Shown piece by piece: positions 8,550-17,465 of a stretch of DNA of 64,000 bases; positions within the stretch are counted from its first letter, which is position 1, and the number at the start of each line of letters is the position of its first letter. The notes beneath the pieces are model-generated. The model did no database searches. It saw only the letters and a list, made by a program, of their open reading frames with translations, and was not told the DNA's origin. Position numbers and translations under genes: made by a program. Origin of the DNA: an uncultured Eubacterium sp. (GTDB taxonomy: Bacteria; Bacillota; Clostridia; Oscillospirales; Acutalibacteraceae); contig CAJOJV010000002.1 in the NCBI GenBank assembly GCA_905234995.1, positions 49,906 through 113,905 of the forward strand. The letters run 5' to 3'.

Positions 8550-9245
8550 TTAAACAAATTCGCGCTGCATTTGGGTGCGGATTTTTTCAATTATGCGCTT
8601 TTCAAGGCGGGAAATATAGCTTTGCGAAATGCCCATTTCATCCGCAAGCTCCTTTTGCGTGTGCTCCTGCTCGCCGAGAATGCCGAAGCGCTTTTTCATC
8701 AGCTCCCTTTCCTTTTCGGGAAGGGAGTGAATTATTTTTAAAAGCAGTGCCTTTTCATCGCTGTATTCAATATCCATTGAGATTTCATCCGGCTCGCTGC
8801 CGAGCACGTCGCGCAGGGTTAGCTCGTTGCCGTCCCAATCAATGCTGAGGGGCTCGTCAAAGCTGAGCTCAAATTTTGCATTGCCGACCTTGCGCAGATA
8901 CATCAGAATTTCATTTTCAATGCAGCGGGAGGCATAGGTTGCAAGTTTGATGTTTTTATCCGGATTAAAGGTTTTAACGGCTTTCATCAGCCCTATCGTG
9001 CCGATTGAAACTAAATCCTCCGTTGAGGCGGTTGCGCTTTCAAACTTCTTTGCGATATAGACCACAAGGCGCAGATTATGAGTAATCAGCAGCTCCCTGT
9101 GCGTTTCATCGCCCGCGCGCAGCTCTGCCATAACAGTTTCCTCCTCTTCTTTTGTGAGCGGCGGAGGCAGGGTTTCGGGGCCGTTTATGTAATGGCATTC
9201 TTTTTTGAATAATCTTAATAAGAATTGCTTGATTTTATTTAGCAT
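8550..9245 (-). CDS. sigE: Sporulation sigma factor SigE
   Basis: This is the early mother-cell RNA polymerase sigma factor of sporulation. Region 2 ([42 protein letters not shown]), the [20 protein letters not shown] segment and region 4 ([22 protein letters not shown]) all match SigE closely. The N-terminal stretch before [13 protein letters not shown] corresponds to the pro-sequence removed by SpoIIGA. The frame is open from 9257. ATG 9245 has GAGGTG four bases upstream and overlaps the last codons of spoIIGA, which indicates translational coupling. Confidence 0.95.
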   Translation of the reverse strand: MLNKIKQFLLRLFKKECHYINGPETLPPPLTKEEEETVMAELRAGDETHRELLITHNLRLVVYIAKKFESATASTEDLVSIGTIGLMKAVKTFNPDKNIKLATYASRCIENEILMYLRKVGNAKFELSFDEPLSIDWDGNELTLRDVLGSEPDEISMDIEYSDEKALLLKIIHSLPEKERELMKKRFGILGEQEHTQKELADEMGISQSYISRLEKRIIEKIRTQMQREFV

Positions 9246-10059
9246 AGCGCACCTCATTTTCGGATAAAAGAATTGTTTGCGGATTTATTATTCCCCTGTA
9301 TTCCCCACGTTTGACGTTTTCGCTTAGTGCAATATAGATGTTGCTTAGTTCGTAGCTTTTATTTGCGGTTGAAACGAGCACTTTATCAGGCTTAAACGCC
9401 TGCAGCAGTCCCTCGCCGCCTATGCTTGAATACGGCACGACTCGGCTGCACTGTGCATTTTCAAAAAGCGATTTATCGGCAACGATTACGGGATAATCGG
9501 AGAACGGCTCTTTCAGATTATTGCCGCTGTCTGCAAGGGCGAAAAAGCGCACCTGCTGCCCGTTATAATTAACCGTAACGCTGTAAAGCTGATTTTTTGC
9601 AAGCTTATTATTGTAAATGCGAAGCGCAACGACGGAAATCACATAAGCAATCAAAGCGGAAAGGAGCAGCGTTTTTGCACTGACGTTAAAATATACCACC
9701 GAATTATTGATAACAACGCCCGCGGGCTGAAAAATCAGCCACAGCCCGACGACCAAACCGACGAGAATGAAATTTGCAAGAAAGAAAATTGCGGTTTCCT
9801 TTATCAGGCATTTAACGCCCTGCCAACTGAAAGCAATTAAAATTATTATTAACGCGGCGGCGAGCCTGCCGAGATAAGTTACTGCGGGCGAAAGCTCATC
9901 AACAAGAATAACGAGCGAATACGCCCCGCCGAAAAACGAGGAAAGCACCATTCGCCAGAGGCACTCGTTTCTTTTGCAGAGCTTTTCAGTAAGCTGCAGC
10001 AGCAGAAAGGTTATAAAGAAATTGATTATAAACAGCACATCGGCATAAATGATTGTCAT
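9235..10059 (-). CDS. spoIIGA: Sigma-E processing peptidase SpoIIGA
   Basis: This is the membrane aspartic protease that converts pro-SigE to active SigE at the sporulation septum. The N-terminal half (about 1-155) has five hydrophobic helices. The C-terminal domain contains the catalytic aspartate in [12 protein letters not shown] and the conserved [12 protein letters not shown] segment. The frame is open from 10110, but ATG 10059 ([14 protein letters not shown]) aligns with known SpoIIGA starts and has GGTGATGGGA before it. It is directly followed by sigE, the standard spoIIG arrangement. Confidence 0.93.
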   Translation of the reverse strand: MTIIYADVLFIINFFITFLLLQLTEKLCKRNECLWRMVLSSFFGGAYSLVILVDELSPAVTYLGRLAAALIIILIAFSWQGVKCLIKETAIFFLANFILVGLVVGLWLIFQPAGVVINNSVVYFNVSAKTLLLSALIAYVISVVALRIYNNKLAKNQLYSVTVNYNGQQVRFFALADSGNNLKEPFSDYPVIVADKSLFENAQCSRVVPYSSIGGEGLLQAFKPDKVLVSTANKSYELSNIYIALSENVKRGEYRGIINPQTILLSENEVRYAK

Positions 10060-10077
10060 TCCCATCACCGCAATAAG

Positions 10078-10110
10078 ATTATATCGCGGCGAAAACAAAT
10101 AAATTGTCAA
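10078..10110 (-). promoter_or_regulatory. spoIIG-type promoter with long spacer and possible Spo0A box
   Basis: On the minus strand, TTGACA and TATAAT are separated by 21 bases rather than 17. The Bacillus subtilis spoIIG promoter is known for a 22-base spacer and dependence on phosphorylated Spo0A. TTGTCAAA on the plus strand, overlapping the -35 element, resembles the 0A box consensus TGTCRAA. The leader to the spoIIGA ATG is then only about a dozen bases. Confidence 0.55.
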
Positions 10111-10116
10111 AAATAA

Positions 10117-10147
10117 AAGCGCCCCTGAAAAAATTCGGGAGCGCTTA
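10117..10147 (-). terminator. Terminator after the cyclophilin gene
   Basis: AAGCGC-rich arms flank a short A-rich loop, with a few mismatches or wobble pairs. On the minus strand a T-rich tract follows. It separates the cyclophilin operon from the spoIIG promoter. Confidence 0.6.
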
Positions 10148-10157
10148 AAGCAATCAT

Positions 10158-10742
10158 TTATTCCGTGATTTCAATTGTTTCAATTACAACGTCGTGCACA
10201 GGCTTATCGCCCATACCGCAACGAACTGCGGCAATATTCTCAAGCGTTTTTTCACCGCTAATGAGCTGACCGAATACCGTGTGATGAAAATCAAGCCACG
10301 GCGTGCCGCCGACCTTCTTATAATTATCAATAACCTCCTCGGGATAGCCCTTATCGGTAAGCATTTCCATCTGAGAAAGGAGCGACGAGGGAACGTCCTT
10401 CGCCTGAACGATAAAGAACTGGCTTCCGTTTGTGTTCGGACCCGCGTTTGCCATTGAAAGCGCGCCGTAAAAATTGCGTGCGTCAAGCGCAAATTCATCC
10501 TCAAAGCTTTCGCCCCAGATGGATTCGCCGCCCGTGCCCGTGCCGTTCGGGTCGCCGCCCTGAATCATAAAATCCTGAATTACGCGGTGAAAAATGAGCC
10601 CGTCATAATAGCCGTTTTTAGCGTGGGTTGTGAAATTTTCAACCGCCTTCGGAGCAACCTCCGGGAAAAGCACGAATTCCATATCGCCCATATTCGTTTT
10701 AATCAGCGCCTTAACGCCTTCCTTAATCTCTAACTGATTCAT
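10158..10742 (-). CDS. Cyclophilin-type peptidyl-prolyl cis-trans isomerase
   Basis: A 194-residue cytoplasmic cyclophilin that isomerises X-Pro bonds. Active-site segments [15 protein letters not shown] and [15 protein letters not shown] are intact, including the catalytic Arg and the Gln and Phe of the pocket. There is no signal peptide or lipobox. Its start overlaps the stop of the glycoside hydrolase gene by four bases (ATGA), so it is translated from the same mRNA, although no functional link between the two is obvious. Confidence 0.92.
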   Translation of the reverse strand: MNQLEIKEGVKALIKTNMGDMEFVLFPEVAPKAVENFTTHAKNGYYDGLIFHRVIQDFMIQGGDPNGTGTGGESIWGESFEDEFALDARNFYGALSMANAGPNTNGSQFFIVQAKDVPSSLLSQMEMLTDKGYPEEVIDNYKKVGGTPWLDFHHTVFGQLISGEKTLENIAAVRCGMGDKPVHDVVIETIEITE

Positions 10743-12436
10743 AATTTAACCCTTTCGTTTATTGCTTTTATCGTTTCCTCATCGATTTTAACGAGCTTGC
10801 GGTCATAGGTCATTATGCCGTTAAGCTCGTCCTCAACGTCCGTAAGCTGAGTATATACGGTTGCGGCAAGCCCCGTTTCAAGCTGAGGAATAATCGTTTT
10901 CTCAAACAGGCGCTTATACGCTTTTGTGAGACTTTCCTTTGAATAATAAATCTTATAGCCGAACATTTTATCGTTAAAGGTGTGCCCCTTAATGCGCAGA
11001 GAGAAGCCGCCGAATTCGGAGAGCACATAGGGCTTCTCGCCCGTTTTAACCTTAATCGGTGTGAAATAGATGTGCTTTGAAATTACGTCCGTCACACCCC
11101 TGTCATGCCAGCCCGAGGCTGAATCAACGGTACGGGTGCCGTCATATGCCTTTATTAAATCATACGCCTTAGCGCTGTCAAACTGCCCCCAGCCCTCGTT
11201 AAAGGGCACCCAGAGCGCGATGCACGGGCAATTATAAAGCGCGTCAAGCATTTCGCGAAGCTCCTTATAATAATTATCCCTGCACTCGACGTCCGTGCGC
11301 TTAAAGGTTTTATAATTAGTATCGTCAAGATTAACTCCGATGAACGGCAGCACGCTGATTTCGGAGCCGTACTGACCTCCGCCGTTAACCATATCCTGCC
11401 AAACGATTATGCCGTTTTTATCGCAGTAGTGATACCACAATAGCGGCTCAACCTTAATGTGCTTGCGCAGCATATTATAGCCGAGGCGCTTTGCCGTTTT
11501 CACGTCAAACTCCATAGCCTCGTTTGAGGGCGGAGTTAAGAAGCCGTCTGGGTAATACCCTTGGTCAAGAAGCCCGTTATGGAAATAGGGCTTGTTGTTA
11601 AGAAACAGCCTTTCAATTCCGTTTTCATCCTTGCCGACGGAGAATTTGCACATACCGAAATATGACTTTATGCGCTCTCCGCAGGCGGTAAATACCACGT
11701 CGTAGAGGAACGGGCTTTCGGGCGACCACGGCTTGAAATCGGGCAGCTTAATTGTTTTTTCCCTCGTTTCGGCAACGAGCTCGCCTCCGTCATACACAGA
11801 GGTAACGACGTCATCAGTGCCGAAAAATTCGAAGCTGACCTGCTCTTTATCATAATCGGGCGTAATTCTAACGCGCTGCAGAAATACCTGCGGCGTGCTT
11901 TCAAGCCAGACAGTCTGCCAAATACCGCTTTGCGGGCTGTACCATATTCCGCCCCTTTTAAAGCGCTGCTTGCCGCGCGAATGCTCGCGGGTGTCGGAAT
12001 AATCCTTAACGCAGACATTTAGCGTGTTTTCGCCGTCAACAAGATAATCAGTGAGCTCAAACGTAAACGGCGTGAAGCCGCCGACGTGCCTGCCGACCTG
12101 CGCGCCGTTTAGATAAACGACCGCAATCTGATCCACCGCGCCGAAATTTATGAACACCCTGCCCTTATTAAAGCCCTCGGGCAAGGTGAATTTCCTTTCA
12201 TAATGAAGAAATTCATCGGGAGTTAAAACCCTGTTAACGCCCGAAAGCGGCGCCTCGGGTGAAAACGGAACTATGATTTCCTGCGAAAACGAAGACGGAA
12301 TTTCGCCCGATTTTGTGAATTCGCAGCGCCATTTGCCGTTGAGGTTATAATAGCTGCTTCGCACGAACTGCGGACGCGGATATTCCGCAAGCGGCATTTC
12401 CCTATTCAGTTTTTCGCCGAACTCGGTTAAGAGCAT
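10739..12436 (-). CDS. Glycoside hydrolase family 2 protein
   Basis: A 565-residue retaining beta-glycosidase. An N-terminal galactose-binding-like sugar-binding domain (about 20-180) and an immunoglobulin-like domain precede the TIM barrel. The acid/base glutamate is in [12 protein letters not shown] and the nucleophile in YVLSEFGGF. There is no signal peptide, so it should act on imported or intracellular substrates. Sequence alone does not separate beta-galactosidase, beta-glucuronidase and beta-mannosidase activities. Its ATG overlaps the stop of the ABC exporter gene by one base. Confidence 0.88.
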   Translation of the reverse strand: MLLTEFGEKLNREMPLAEYPRPQFVRSSYYNLNGKWRCEFTKSGEIPSSFSQEIIVPFSPEAPLSGVNRVLTPDEFLHYERKFTLPEGFNKGRVFINFGAVDQIAVVYLNGAQVGRHVGGFTPFTFELTDYLVDGENTLNVCVKDYSDTREHSRGKQRFKRGGIWYSPQSGIWQTVWLESTPQVFLQRVRITPDYDKEQVSFEFFGTDDVVTSVYDGGELVAETREKTIKLPDFKPWSPESPFLYDVVFTACGERIKSYFGMCKFSVGKDENGIERLFLNNKPYFHNGLLDQGYYPDGFLTPPSNEAMEFDVKTAKRLGYNMLRKHIKVEPLLWYHYCDKNGIIVWQDMVNGGGQYGSEISVLPFIGVNLDDTNYKTFKRTDVECRDNYYKELREMLDALYNCPCIALWVPFNEGWGQFDSAKAYDLIKAYDGTRTVDSASGWHDRGVTDVISKHIYFTPIKVKTGEKPYVLSEFGGFSLRIKGHTFNDKMFGYKIYYSKESLTKAYKRLFEKTIIPQLETGLAATVYTQLTDVEDELNGIMTYDRKLVKIDEETIKAINERVKL

Positions 12437-14136
12437 TATTTTTCCTCGCTTATAATCTTTGAGTTTTCTATGCGGACGTATTTATTGCAGATTTCAAGCG
12501 CCGCCTTTTTGTGGCTTACTATAATGCAGGTGACGTTTTTCATCTGCTTTAAATTCATCAAAAACTGCTTTTCGGTTTCCTCATCAAGCGCAGAGGTTGC
12601 CTCATCAAGCAGAATAACGGGTGATTTTGAAAGGAGCGAGCGCGCGATTGCAAGGCGCTGAATCTGCCCCTCGGAAAGCCCCATTCCCTTTTCGCCTATA
12701 ACGGTTTCAATGCCGAGCGGCAGCTCGTCAATAAACTGCTTTGCGCAGGAAATTCGGATTGCCTCATCAATTTCCTCATCCGTAACGTTATCGTTAATAA
12801 AGGTCAGGTTTTCCCTGATTGTGCCCGACAGCAGCATATTACCCTGCGGCACGTAGGCAAAGAGCTTCCTCGTATGTCGGTCAACCGAAATACTTTCAGT
12901 GCCGAGCTTAAGCTCAACCGAGCCGCTCTGCACCTTGAACACGCCGAGCAGCAGCTTGAGCAACGTGCTTTTGCCGATGCCCGAAATACCCATAATTGCC
13001 ACGAAATCGCCCTTTTTAACCGTGAGCGAGGTATTGTCAAGAATAATATCCCTGTCATACTTAAACGAAATATTATTAAAGGAAATTGCGGAAAGCGCGT
13101 TATAGGTTTTATCCGTGTCAATATCTTCTGCATTTGCCTCCTCCTCATCGGGAAGATTGCAGATTTCCATCATTCGCTCTGCGGAGGCAATCATATTATA
13201 ATATCTCGGCAAAATGCTTGAAAGGCTTGCAAAGGGACCCTGCACCTGATTTACGAGCTGAAGCATTGCCGTGACGGTACCGTAGGTCATACTGCCGTCA
13301 AGCAGCTTTAACGCGCCGAAGGCAAGCGCAAAAACGTAGCCTGCATTAAAGGTTGTTGAAACGCCCGCATTTGAAGCGATTGCCATAAAGCGGCGCTTCA
13401 TCCTTGCCTTATAGTTAACCTCCTGCAGCTCCTCAGCCTCAGCGTCTATTTTTTCCTCAACGCCGAAGGCCTTGACAACGAGCAGATTGATAATGCTTTC
13501 CTGAATAAAGGAGCGGGTTTTGCCCTCCGTTGCCTGAACGTTTTTATGCAGCTTTTTAAGCGTGCCCCTGAACATACGTAGCACGCAGAAAACGAGAATT
13601 CCGCCGATTAAAAATACGAGCGCAAAAATCTTGTTTATGATAACGAGATAAACGAACGCGCACAGCAGCTTAACTACATAGAACGCAAAGTTCGGCAGAA
13701 TGCTCGTCATACCCTCGGTAACGACGAGCACGTCGTTAAACATTCTGTTCTGCAGCTCGCCCGTGTGATATTCGGAAACCGAGGAATAATCCTTTTTCAT
13801 TATCTGAGTGAGCAGATGCCTTTTATAGATTATATCAAGCCTGCCCTTGCATCTTTCCGAAAAGCTGTTTGAAAACAGATTGCAGGTAAGCTGCGCCATA
13901 ATTATGCAGAAAAGCGCAATGGCATATTTAATTACGTAACGCATATCGTGATAAACGACTGCGCCGTCAATAATATGCTTTGAAAAATTGGCAAAAACGA
14001 CGGAAAGGCTTGCCCAGATTACGTTTGAAATGAGAATCAAAACGATTTTATAAAGCTGGCTTTTGCCCACTTTCATCAGCCATTTAATTGCATACTTATC
14101 CGATTTTTTAATTCCGAAATTTCTTTTATTTTCCAA
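12436..14136 (-). CDS. ABC exporter, fused transmembrane and ATPase domains
   Basis: A 566-residue half-transporter. Residues about 25-310 form a six-helix exporter-type membrane domain, and about 340-566 form the ATPase. The Walker A is GISGIGKST, the Q-loop is in YVPQGN, the signature is LSEGQ in place of LSGGQ, and the Walker B is VILLDEATSALD. No N-terminal C39 peptidase domain is present. It starts four bases after an S24/S26-type peptidase gene, which suggests the pair exports or matures a peptide or small product. The substrate is unknown. Confidence 0.88.
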   Translation of the reverse strand: MENKRNFGIKKSDKYAIKWLMKVGKSQLYKIVLILISNVIWASLSVVFANFSKHIIDGAVVYHDMRYVIKYAIALFCIIMAQLTCNLFSNSFSERCKGRLDIIYKRHLLTQIMKKDYSSVSEYHTGELQNRMFNDVLVVTEGMTSILPNFAFYVVKLLCAFVYLVIINKIFALVFLIGGILVFCVLRMFRGTLKKLHKNVQATEGKTRSFIQESIINLLVVKAFGVEEKIDAEAEELQEVNYKARMKRRFMAIASNAGVSTTFNAGYVFALAFGALKLLDGSMTYGTVTAMLQLVNQVQGPFASLSSILPRYYNMIASAERMMEICNLPDEEEANAEDIDTDKTYNALSAISFNNISFKYDRDIILDNTSLTVKKGDFVAIMGISGIGKSTLLKLLLGVFKVQSGSVELKLGTESISVDRHTRKLFAYVPQGNMLLSGTIRENLTFINDNVTDEEIDEAIRISCAKQFIDELPLGIETVIGEKGMGLSEGQIQRLAIARSLLSKSPVILLDEATSALDEETEKQFLMNLKQMKNVTCIIVSHKKAALEICNKYVRIENSKIISEEK

Positions 14137-14140
14137 GAAA

Positions 14141-14611
14141 TTAACCTCTCTTGATAATTCTGTTAATCAGTCTTTTAATCCTGCCGAAAACCCTGTTGGG
14201 TATCAGCACGAAAAATCTTACGGGCAGCAACGCCACCCAGATTTTTGAATAGAGCTTATAGCCCTTATTCGTTTCCAAATCAATATAGCGCCTGCCGTTT
14301 TTATAAAAGGCAACGAGCTTGCCGATAATCATATCGTCGGTAACGTATTCCCTGTTGCGCAGATTATCGCCGACGATGAGATAATGGTCGTCATAAACCT
14401 CAATAACCCTGTGCATAACGTATTTACCGCTCGGCAGAATATATACGGGTATATCGTATTTTTCCATTCTGCCCTTCGGCTTAACGACGATAACGGTATC
14501 CCTCTGATGATGGATAAGCGGCTCCATTGAGGTGCCCGAGGTGAGCCCCGTGTAAATGCCGTTTTGCTCCAGCGCTTCCTTTATTGACTTTGCATCGCCC
14601 GAATTATTCAA
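14141..14611 (-). CDS. S24/S26 family peptidase
   Basis: A 156-residue protein with the signal-peptidase-like core: SGTSMEPLI with the expected nucleophile serine, and KYVMHRVIEVYDDHYLIVGDN. It lacks an N-terminal membrane anchor but has a hydrophobic C-terminal stretch (about 125-140) followed by basic residues. The start is TTG, decided by AGGAG seven bases upstream. It is the first gene of an operon with an ABC exporter. In Clostridia such pairs often accompany peptide-processing genes, but no precursor peptide or PqqD-like gene is visible here. Confidence 0.8.
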   Translation of the reverse strand: MNNSGDAKSIKEALEQNGIYTGLTSGTSMEPLIHHQRDTVIVVKPKGRMEKYDIPVYILPSGKYVMHRVIEVYDDHYLIVGDNLRNREYVTDDMIIGKLVAFYKNGRRYIDLETNKGYKLYSKIWVALLPVRFFVLIPNRVFGRIKRLINRIIKRG

Positions 14612-14646
14612 CGCAATTCTCCTAAACCGACAAATCTAATTTATAT

Positions 14647-14675
14647 ATTATAACATAATAACCGCATATATGCAA
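14647..14675 (-). promoter_or_regulatory. Promoter of the S24/S26 peptidase-exporter operon
   Basis: TTGCAT, a 17-base spacer and TATAAT on the minus strand, about 35 bases before the TTG start at 14611. Confidence 0.6.
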
Positions 14676-14696
14676 ATAAACTGATAACAATTGCCC

Positions 14697-14736
14697 AGTC
14701 GCAATAATGCGACAGCTCCCCTTACACAGGGGAGCC
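14697..14736. repeat. Twin-hairpin repeat (GTCGCA + CTCCCC type)
   Basis: Two consecutive hairpins, GTCGCA..TGCGAC and CTCCCCT..AGGGGAG. Related copies lie at 270-311 and 35589-35626. It separates the end of the leu operon from the peptidase operon promoter and may help end transcription, although no T run follows. Confidence 0.6.
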
Positions 14737-14749
14737 TGATAAAGCATAA

Positions 14750-15160
14750 TTATATTTTGAGTTCATAAGAAATGTTATTCTCATCGCACCAGGCGCAGAG
14801 CTTTTTGGCGATATAGCTTTGGGCAAAATCATCAATACCCTCGCTGAGCTCGGGATATACGTTATAGCATTTCCAAAACTTATCCATAAAATCCTCTGAT
14901 TTAACGGCACGAAGGCTGTTAATAAGCTTCTCGGAGCCCTTTTCGCGGACGAAGGCTCTTAACATTTCCTCATTGCCGATATGAATAAACGGAATAATGC
15001 CGAGGGAAACGTAGTACTCAATCTGCCCCATATTCTCGGGCTTATCCTCAGCATTAAAATCGCTGATATTTTTTATTGAATAATCATTATAGGAAAACCA
15101 GTATTCAGAGGAACCGCCGCCGCATTTGCGAAGCACCTCATCAGTTATTTCAAGTGTCAT
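14750..15160 (-). CDS. Hypothetical protein downstream of leuD
   Basis: A 136-residue soluble protein with no motif I recognise. It is rich in Glu, Ser, Trp and Tyr and has a Cys-Gly-rich stretch near residue 13. It begins three bases after the leuD stop, and its ribosome binding site (GGAGCAG) lies inside the leuD 3' end, so it belongs to the ilv-leu operon transcriptionally. Nothing in the sequence ties it to leucine synthesis. Confidence 0.7.
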   Translation of the reverse strand: MTLEITDEVLRKCGGGSSEYWFSYNDYSIKNISDFNAEDKPENMGQIEYYVSLGIIPFIHIGNEEMLRAFVREKGSEKLINSLRAVKSEDFMDKFWKCYNVYPELSEGIDDFAQSYIAKKLCAWCDENNISYELKI

Positions 15161-15163
15161 TTC

Positions 15164-15646
15164 TTACTGCTCCAGAGATTTAAGGAGCCCTCCTTTGGAA
15201 ATAATATCCTGAATAAACGGCGGGAACGGCTGTGCCTGATAGGTTTTGCCCGTAGTAATATCCGTTATTACACCGGTTTCAAAATCAACGGAAACCTCAT
15301 CGCCCTCGCTGATTTCATTTGCTGCAGCCTCACATTCAAGAATAGCAAGACCGATGTTGATTGCATTTCTGTAAAAAATTCTTGCAAAGGTTGAAGCTAT
15401 AACGCAGGAAATACCGCTTGCCTTAATTGCAATCGGTGCATGCTCTCTTGATGAGCCGCAGCCGAAATTCGCCTTTGCAACCATTATATCGCCGGGCTTA
15501 ACCTTACTGACGAACTCGGCGTCAATATCCTCCATACAGTGAGAGGCAAGCCAAGCATCGTCGCTCTTATTAAGATAGCGTGCAGGGATGATAACGTCCG
15601 TGTCAACGTTATCGCCGAACTTATGCACAATTCCTTTTGCATTCAT
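15164..15646 (-). CDS. leuD: 3-isopropylmalate dehydratase, small subunit
   Basis: This is the swivel-domain subunit that, with LeuC, isomerises 2-isopropylmalate to 3-isopropylmalate in leucine synthesis. The family motifs [12 protein letters not shown] and [15 protein letters not shown] are visible. It is about 160 residues, typical of the bacterial/archaeal short type. The longest frame starts at GTG 15655. ATG 15646 has AGGAGG eight bases upstream and is preferred. It lies 12 bases after leuC. Confidence 0.93.
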   Translation of the reverse strand: MNAKGIVHKFGDNVDTDVIIPARYLNKSDDAWLASHCMEDIDAEFVSKVKPGDIMVAKANFGCGSSREHAPIAIKASGISCVIASTFARIFYRNAINIGLAILECEAAANEISEGDEVSVDFETGVITDITTGKTYQAQPFPPFIQDIISKGGLLKSLEQ

Positions 15647-15658
15647 ACTGCGCACCTC

Positions 15659-16918
15659 CTAAATTTTCTCAGGGTCAGCAATATAACCCTTGATTGCAGA
15701 AGCGGCGGCAACTGCGGGAGAAGCAAGATAAATCTCCGACTCCGTGTGCCCCATTCTGCCGACAAAGTTTCTGTTTGAGGTTGAAACCGCTCTCTCGCCC
15801 TTGGCAAGAATACCCATATGACCGCCGAGGCAGGGACCGCAGGTGGGAGTTGAAACGATTGCGCCCGCTTCAACGAAAATCTCCGCAAGGCCTTCCTTAA
15901 TGCAGTTAAGATAAATCTGCTGGGTTGCGGGGATTACGATTACGCGCACGCCCTTTGCAACCTTTCTGCCCTTAAGGATTTCGGCAGCCTCGCGCATATC
16001 CTGCATCCTGCCGTTCGTGCAGGAGCCGATAACAACCTGGTCAATCTTAATCTCGCCGACCTCGTCAATGGTTTTCGTATTCTCCGGAAGATGAGGGAAT
16101 GCAACGGTCGGGCGAAGCGTGCTCAAATCAATTTCAATCACGCTGTCATACTCAGCATCTGCATCTGCCTCAAACACTTTATATTCGCGTTGTGAGCGAC
16201 CGTTAACGTAATCAAGAGTAACCTCATCAACGGGGAAAATGCCATTTTTGGCGCCGCATTCAATCGCCATATTTGCAATGGTCAAGCGGTCGTCCATTGA
16301 GAGAATCTTAATACCGTCGCCTACAAATTCAAGGCTTTTATACAACGCGCCGTCAACGCCGATTTCACCAATGAGATGAAGCACGACGTCCTTGCCGCTG
16401 ACGTACTTATTCTTCTTGCCCGTTACAACAACTTTGATGGCGGACGGAACCTTGAACCAAGCCATACCCGTTGCCATACCCGCCGCCATATCCGTTGAGC
16501 CGACGCCGGTTGAAAATGCGCCGAGCGCGCCGTAGGTGCAGGTGTGGCTGTCCGCGCCGATAATGCAGTCGCCGCAGGTTACGATGCCCTGCTCGGGAAG
16601 GAGCGCATGCTCAATGCCCATATTGCCGACGTCGTAATAATGCAGAATATCGTTTTTCTTTGCAAATTCGCGCACCTGCTTGCAGTTCTGCGCGGACTGA
16701 ATATCCTTATTCGGCGTGAAGTGATCCATAACAAGTGAAATTCTTGTTTTATCAAACACCTTATCAATGCCGAATTTATTCATTTCATTAATTGCAACGG
16801 GTGAGGTTACATCATTGCCGAGCACCATATCGAGCTTTGCATTGATGAGCTGACCCGCAACAACGCTGTCAAGCCCTGCGTGAGCCGCAAGGATTTTCTG
16901 AGTCATCGTCATACCCAT
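15659..16918 (-). CDS. leuC: 3-isopropylmalate dehydratase, large subunit
   Basis: This is the aconitase-like subunit carrying the 4Fe-4S cluster. The cluster cysteines are visible in VIGSCTNGR and [13 protein letters not shown], and the substrate segments [19 protein letters not shown] and FVGRMGH are present. At about 420 residues it is the archaeal-type LeuC that pairs with short LeuD. The frame opens at GTG 16927, within the ribosome binding site. ATG 16918, six bases after AGGTG, is the better start. Confidence 0.93.
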   Translation of the reverse strand: MGMTMTQKILAAHAGLDSVVAGQLINAKLDMVLGNDVTSPVAINEMNKFGIDKVFDKTRISLVMDHFTPNKDIQSAQNCKQVREFAKKNDILHYYDVGNMGIEHALLPEQGIVTCGDCIIGADSHTCTYGALGAFSTGVGSTDMAAGMATGMAWFKVPSAIKVVVTGKKNKYVSGKDVVLHLIGEIGVDGALYKSLEFVGDGIKILSMDDRLTIANMAIECGAKNGIFPVDEVTLDYVNGRSQREYKVFEADADAEYDSVIEIDLSTLRPTVAFPHLPENTKTIDEVGEIKIDQVVIGSCTNGRMQDMREAAEILKGRKVAKGVRVIVIPATQQIYLNCIKEGLAEIFVEAGAIVSTPTCGPCLGGHMGILAKGERAVSTSNRNFVGRMGHTESEIYLASPAVAAASAIKGYIADPEKI

Positions 16919-16943
16919 TTGTATCACCTGATTTCAATAATAA

Positions 16944-17453
16944 TTATACGTCCTCCGTGAAGGAGCCTGCCCCTCTTTCAAGTGAGGTTATACCCGTTCT
17001 TGCAAGCTCAACGATGCCGAAGTCTTTTTCAATTAATTCGATAAACTCGTCAATAGTTTCGCTCGTGCCTGTGAATTCAAGAGTAATCGTATCAAGCGAA
17101 ACGTCAAGCACGCGCGCGCCGTATTTAACGTTGAAAGCAAGAAGCGCATTTTTAACGTCAATGCCGTGCGCCTTAACCTTAATCAGAAGCAGCTCCGAGG
17201 AAACGGCGCTGTCCTCCTTAAGCTGCGAAACCTTTTTAACGATTTCAAGCTTAATGAGCTGGCGCTTAATCTGGCGGAAGTTTTCGGGCTCCGTGAACAC
17301 CTCAATCGTCATTCTTGAGAAAAGCGGATTTTCCGTTTCACTAACCGTGAGCGAGGAGATGTTATAGCCCCTTCTTGAGAAAAGGCTTGCAACACGCTGA
17401 AGCACGCCGCTGACGTTATCAACGAGTACCGATAAAACCAATCTTTCTTTCAT
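16944..17453 (-). CDS. ilvN: Acetolactate synthase, small regulatory subunit
   Basis: This is the 169-residue regulatory partner of IlvB. The N-terminal ACT domain (about 4-75, LSVLVDNVSGVLQRVASLF) binds valine for feedback inhibition in this family. The C-terminal half is the typical small-subunit domain. GGAGG precedes the ATG. It lies 12 bases after ilvB and ahead of leuC, giving a branched-chain amino acid operon. Confidence 0.93.
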   Translation of the reverse strand: MKERLVLSVLVDNVSGVLQRVASLFSRRGYNISSLTVSETENPLFSRMTIEVFTEPENFRQIKRQLIKLEIVKKVSQLKEDSAVSSELLLIKVKAHGIDVKNALLAFNVKYGARVLDVSLDTITLEFTGTSETIDEFIELIEKDFGIVELARTGITSLERGAGSFTEDV

Positions 17454-17465
17454 TGTGCAGCCTCC

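Noticed and set aside
8550-9245. SigK in place of SigE
   Set aside because: The protein has the SigE-type N-terminal pro-sequence region and follows spoIIGA, the SigE-specific protease gene.
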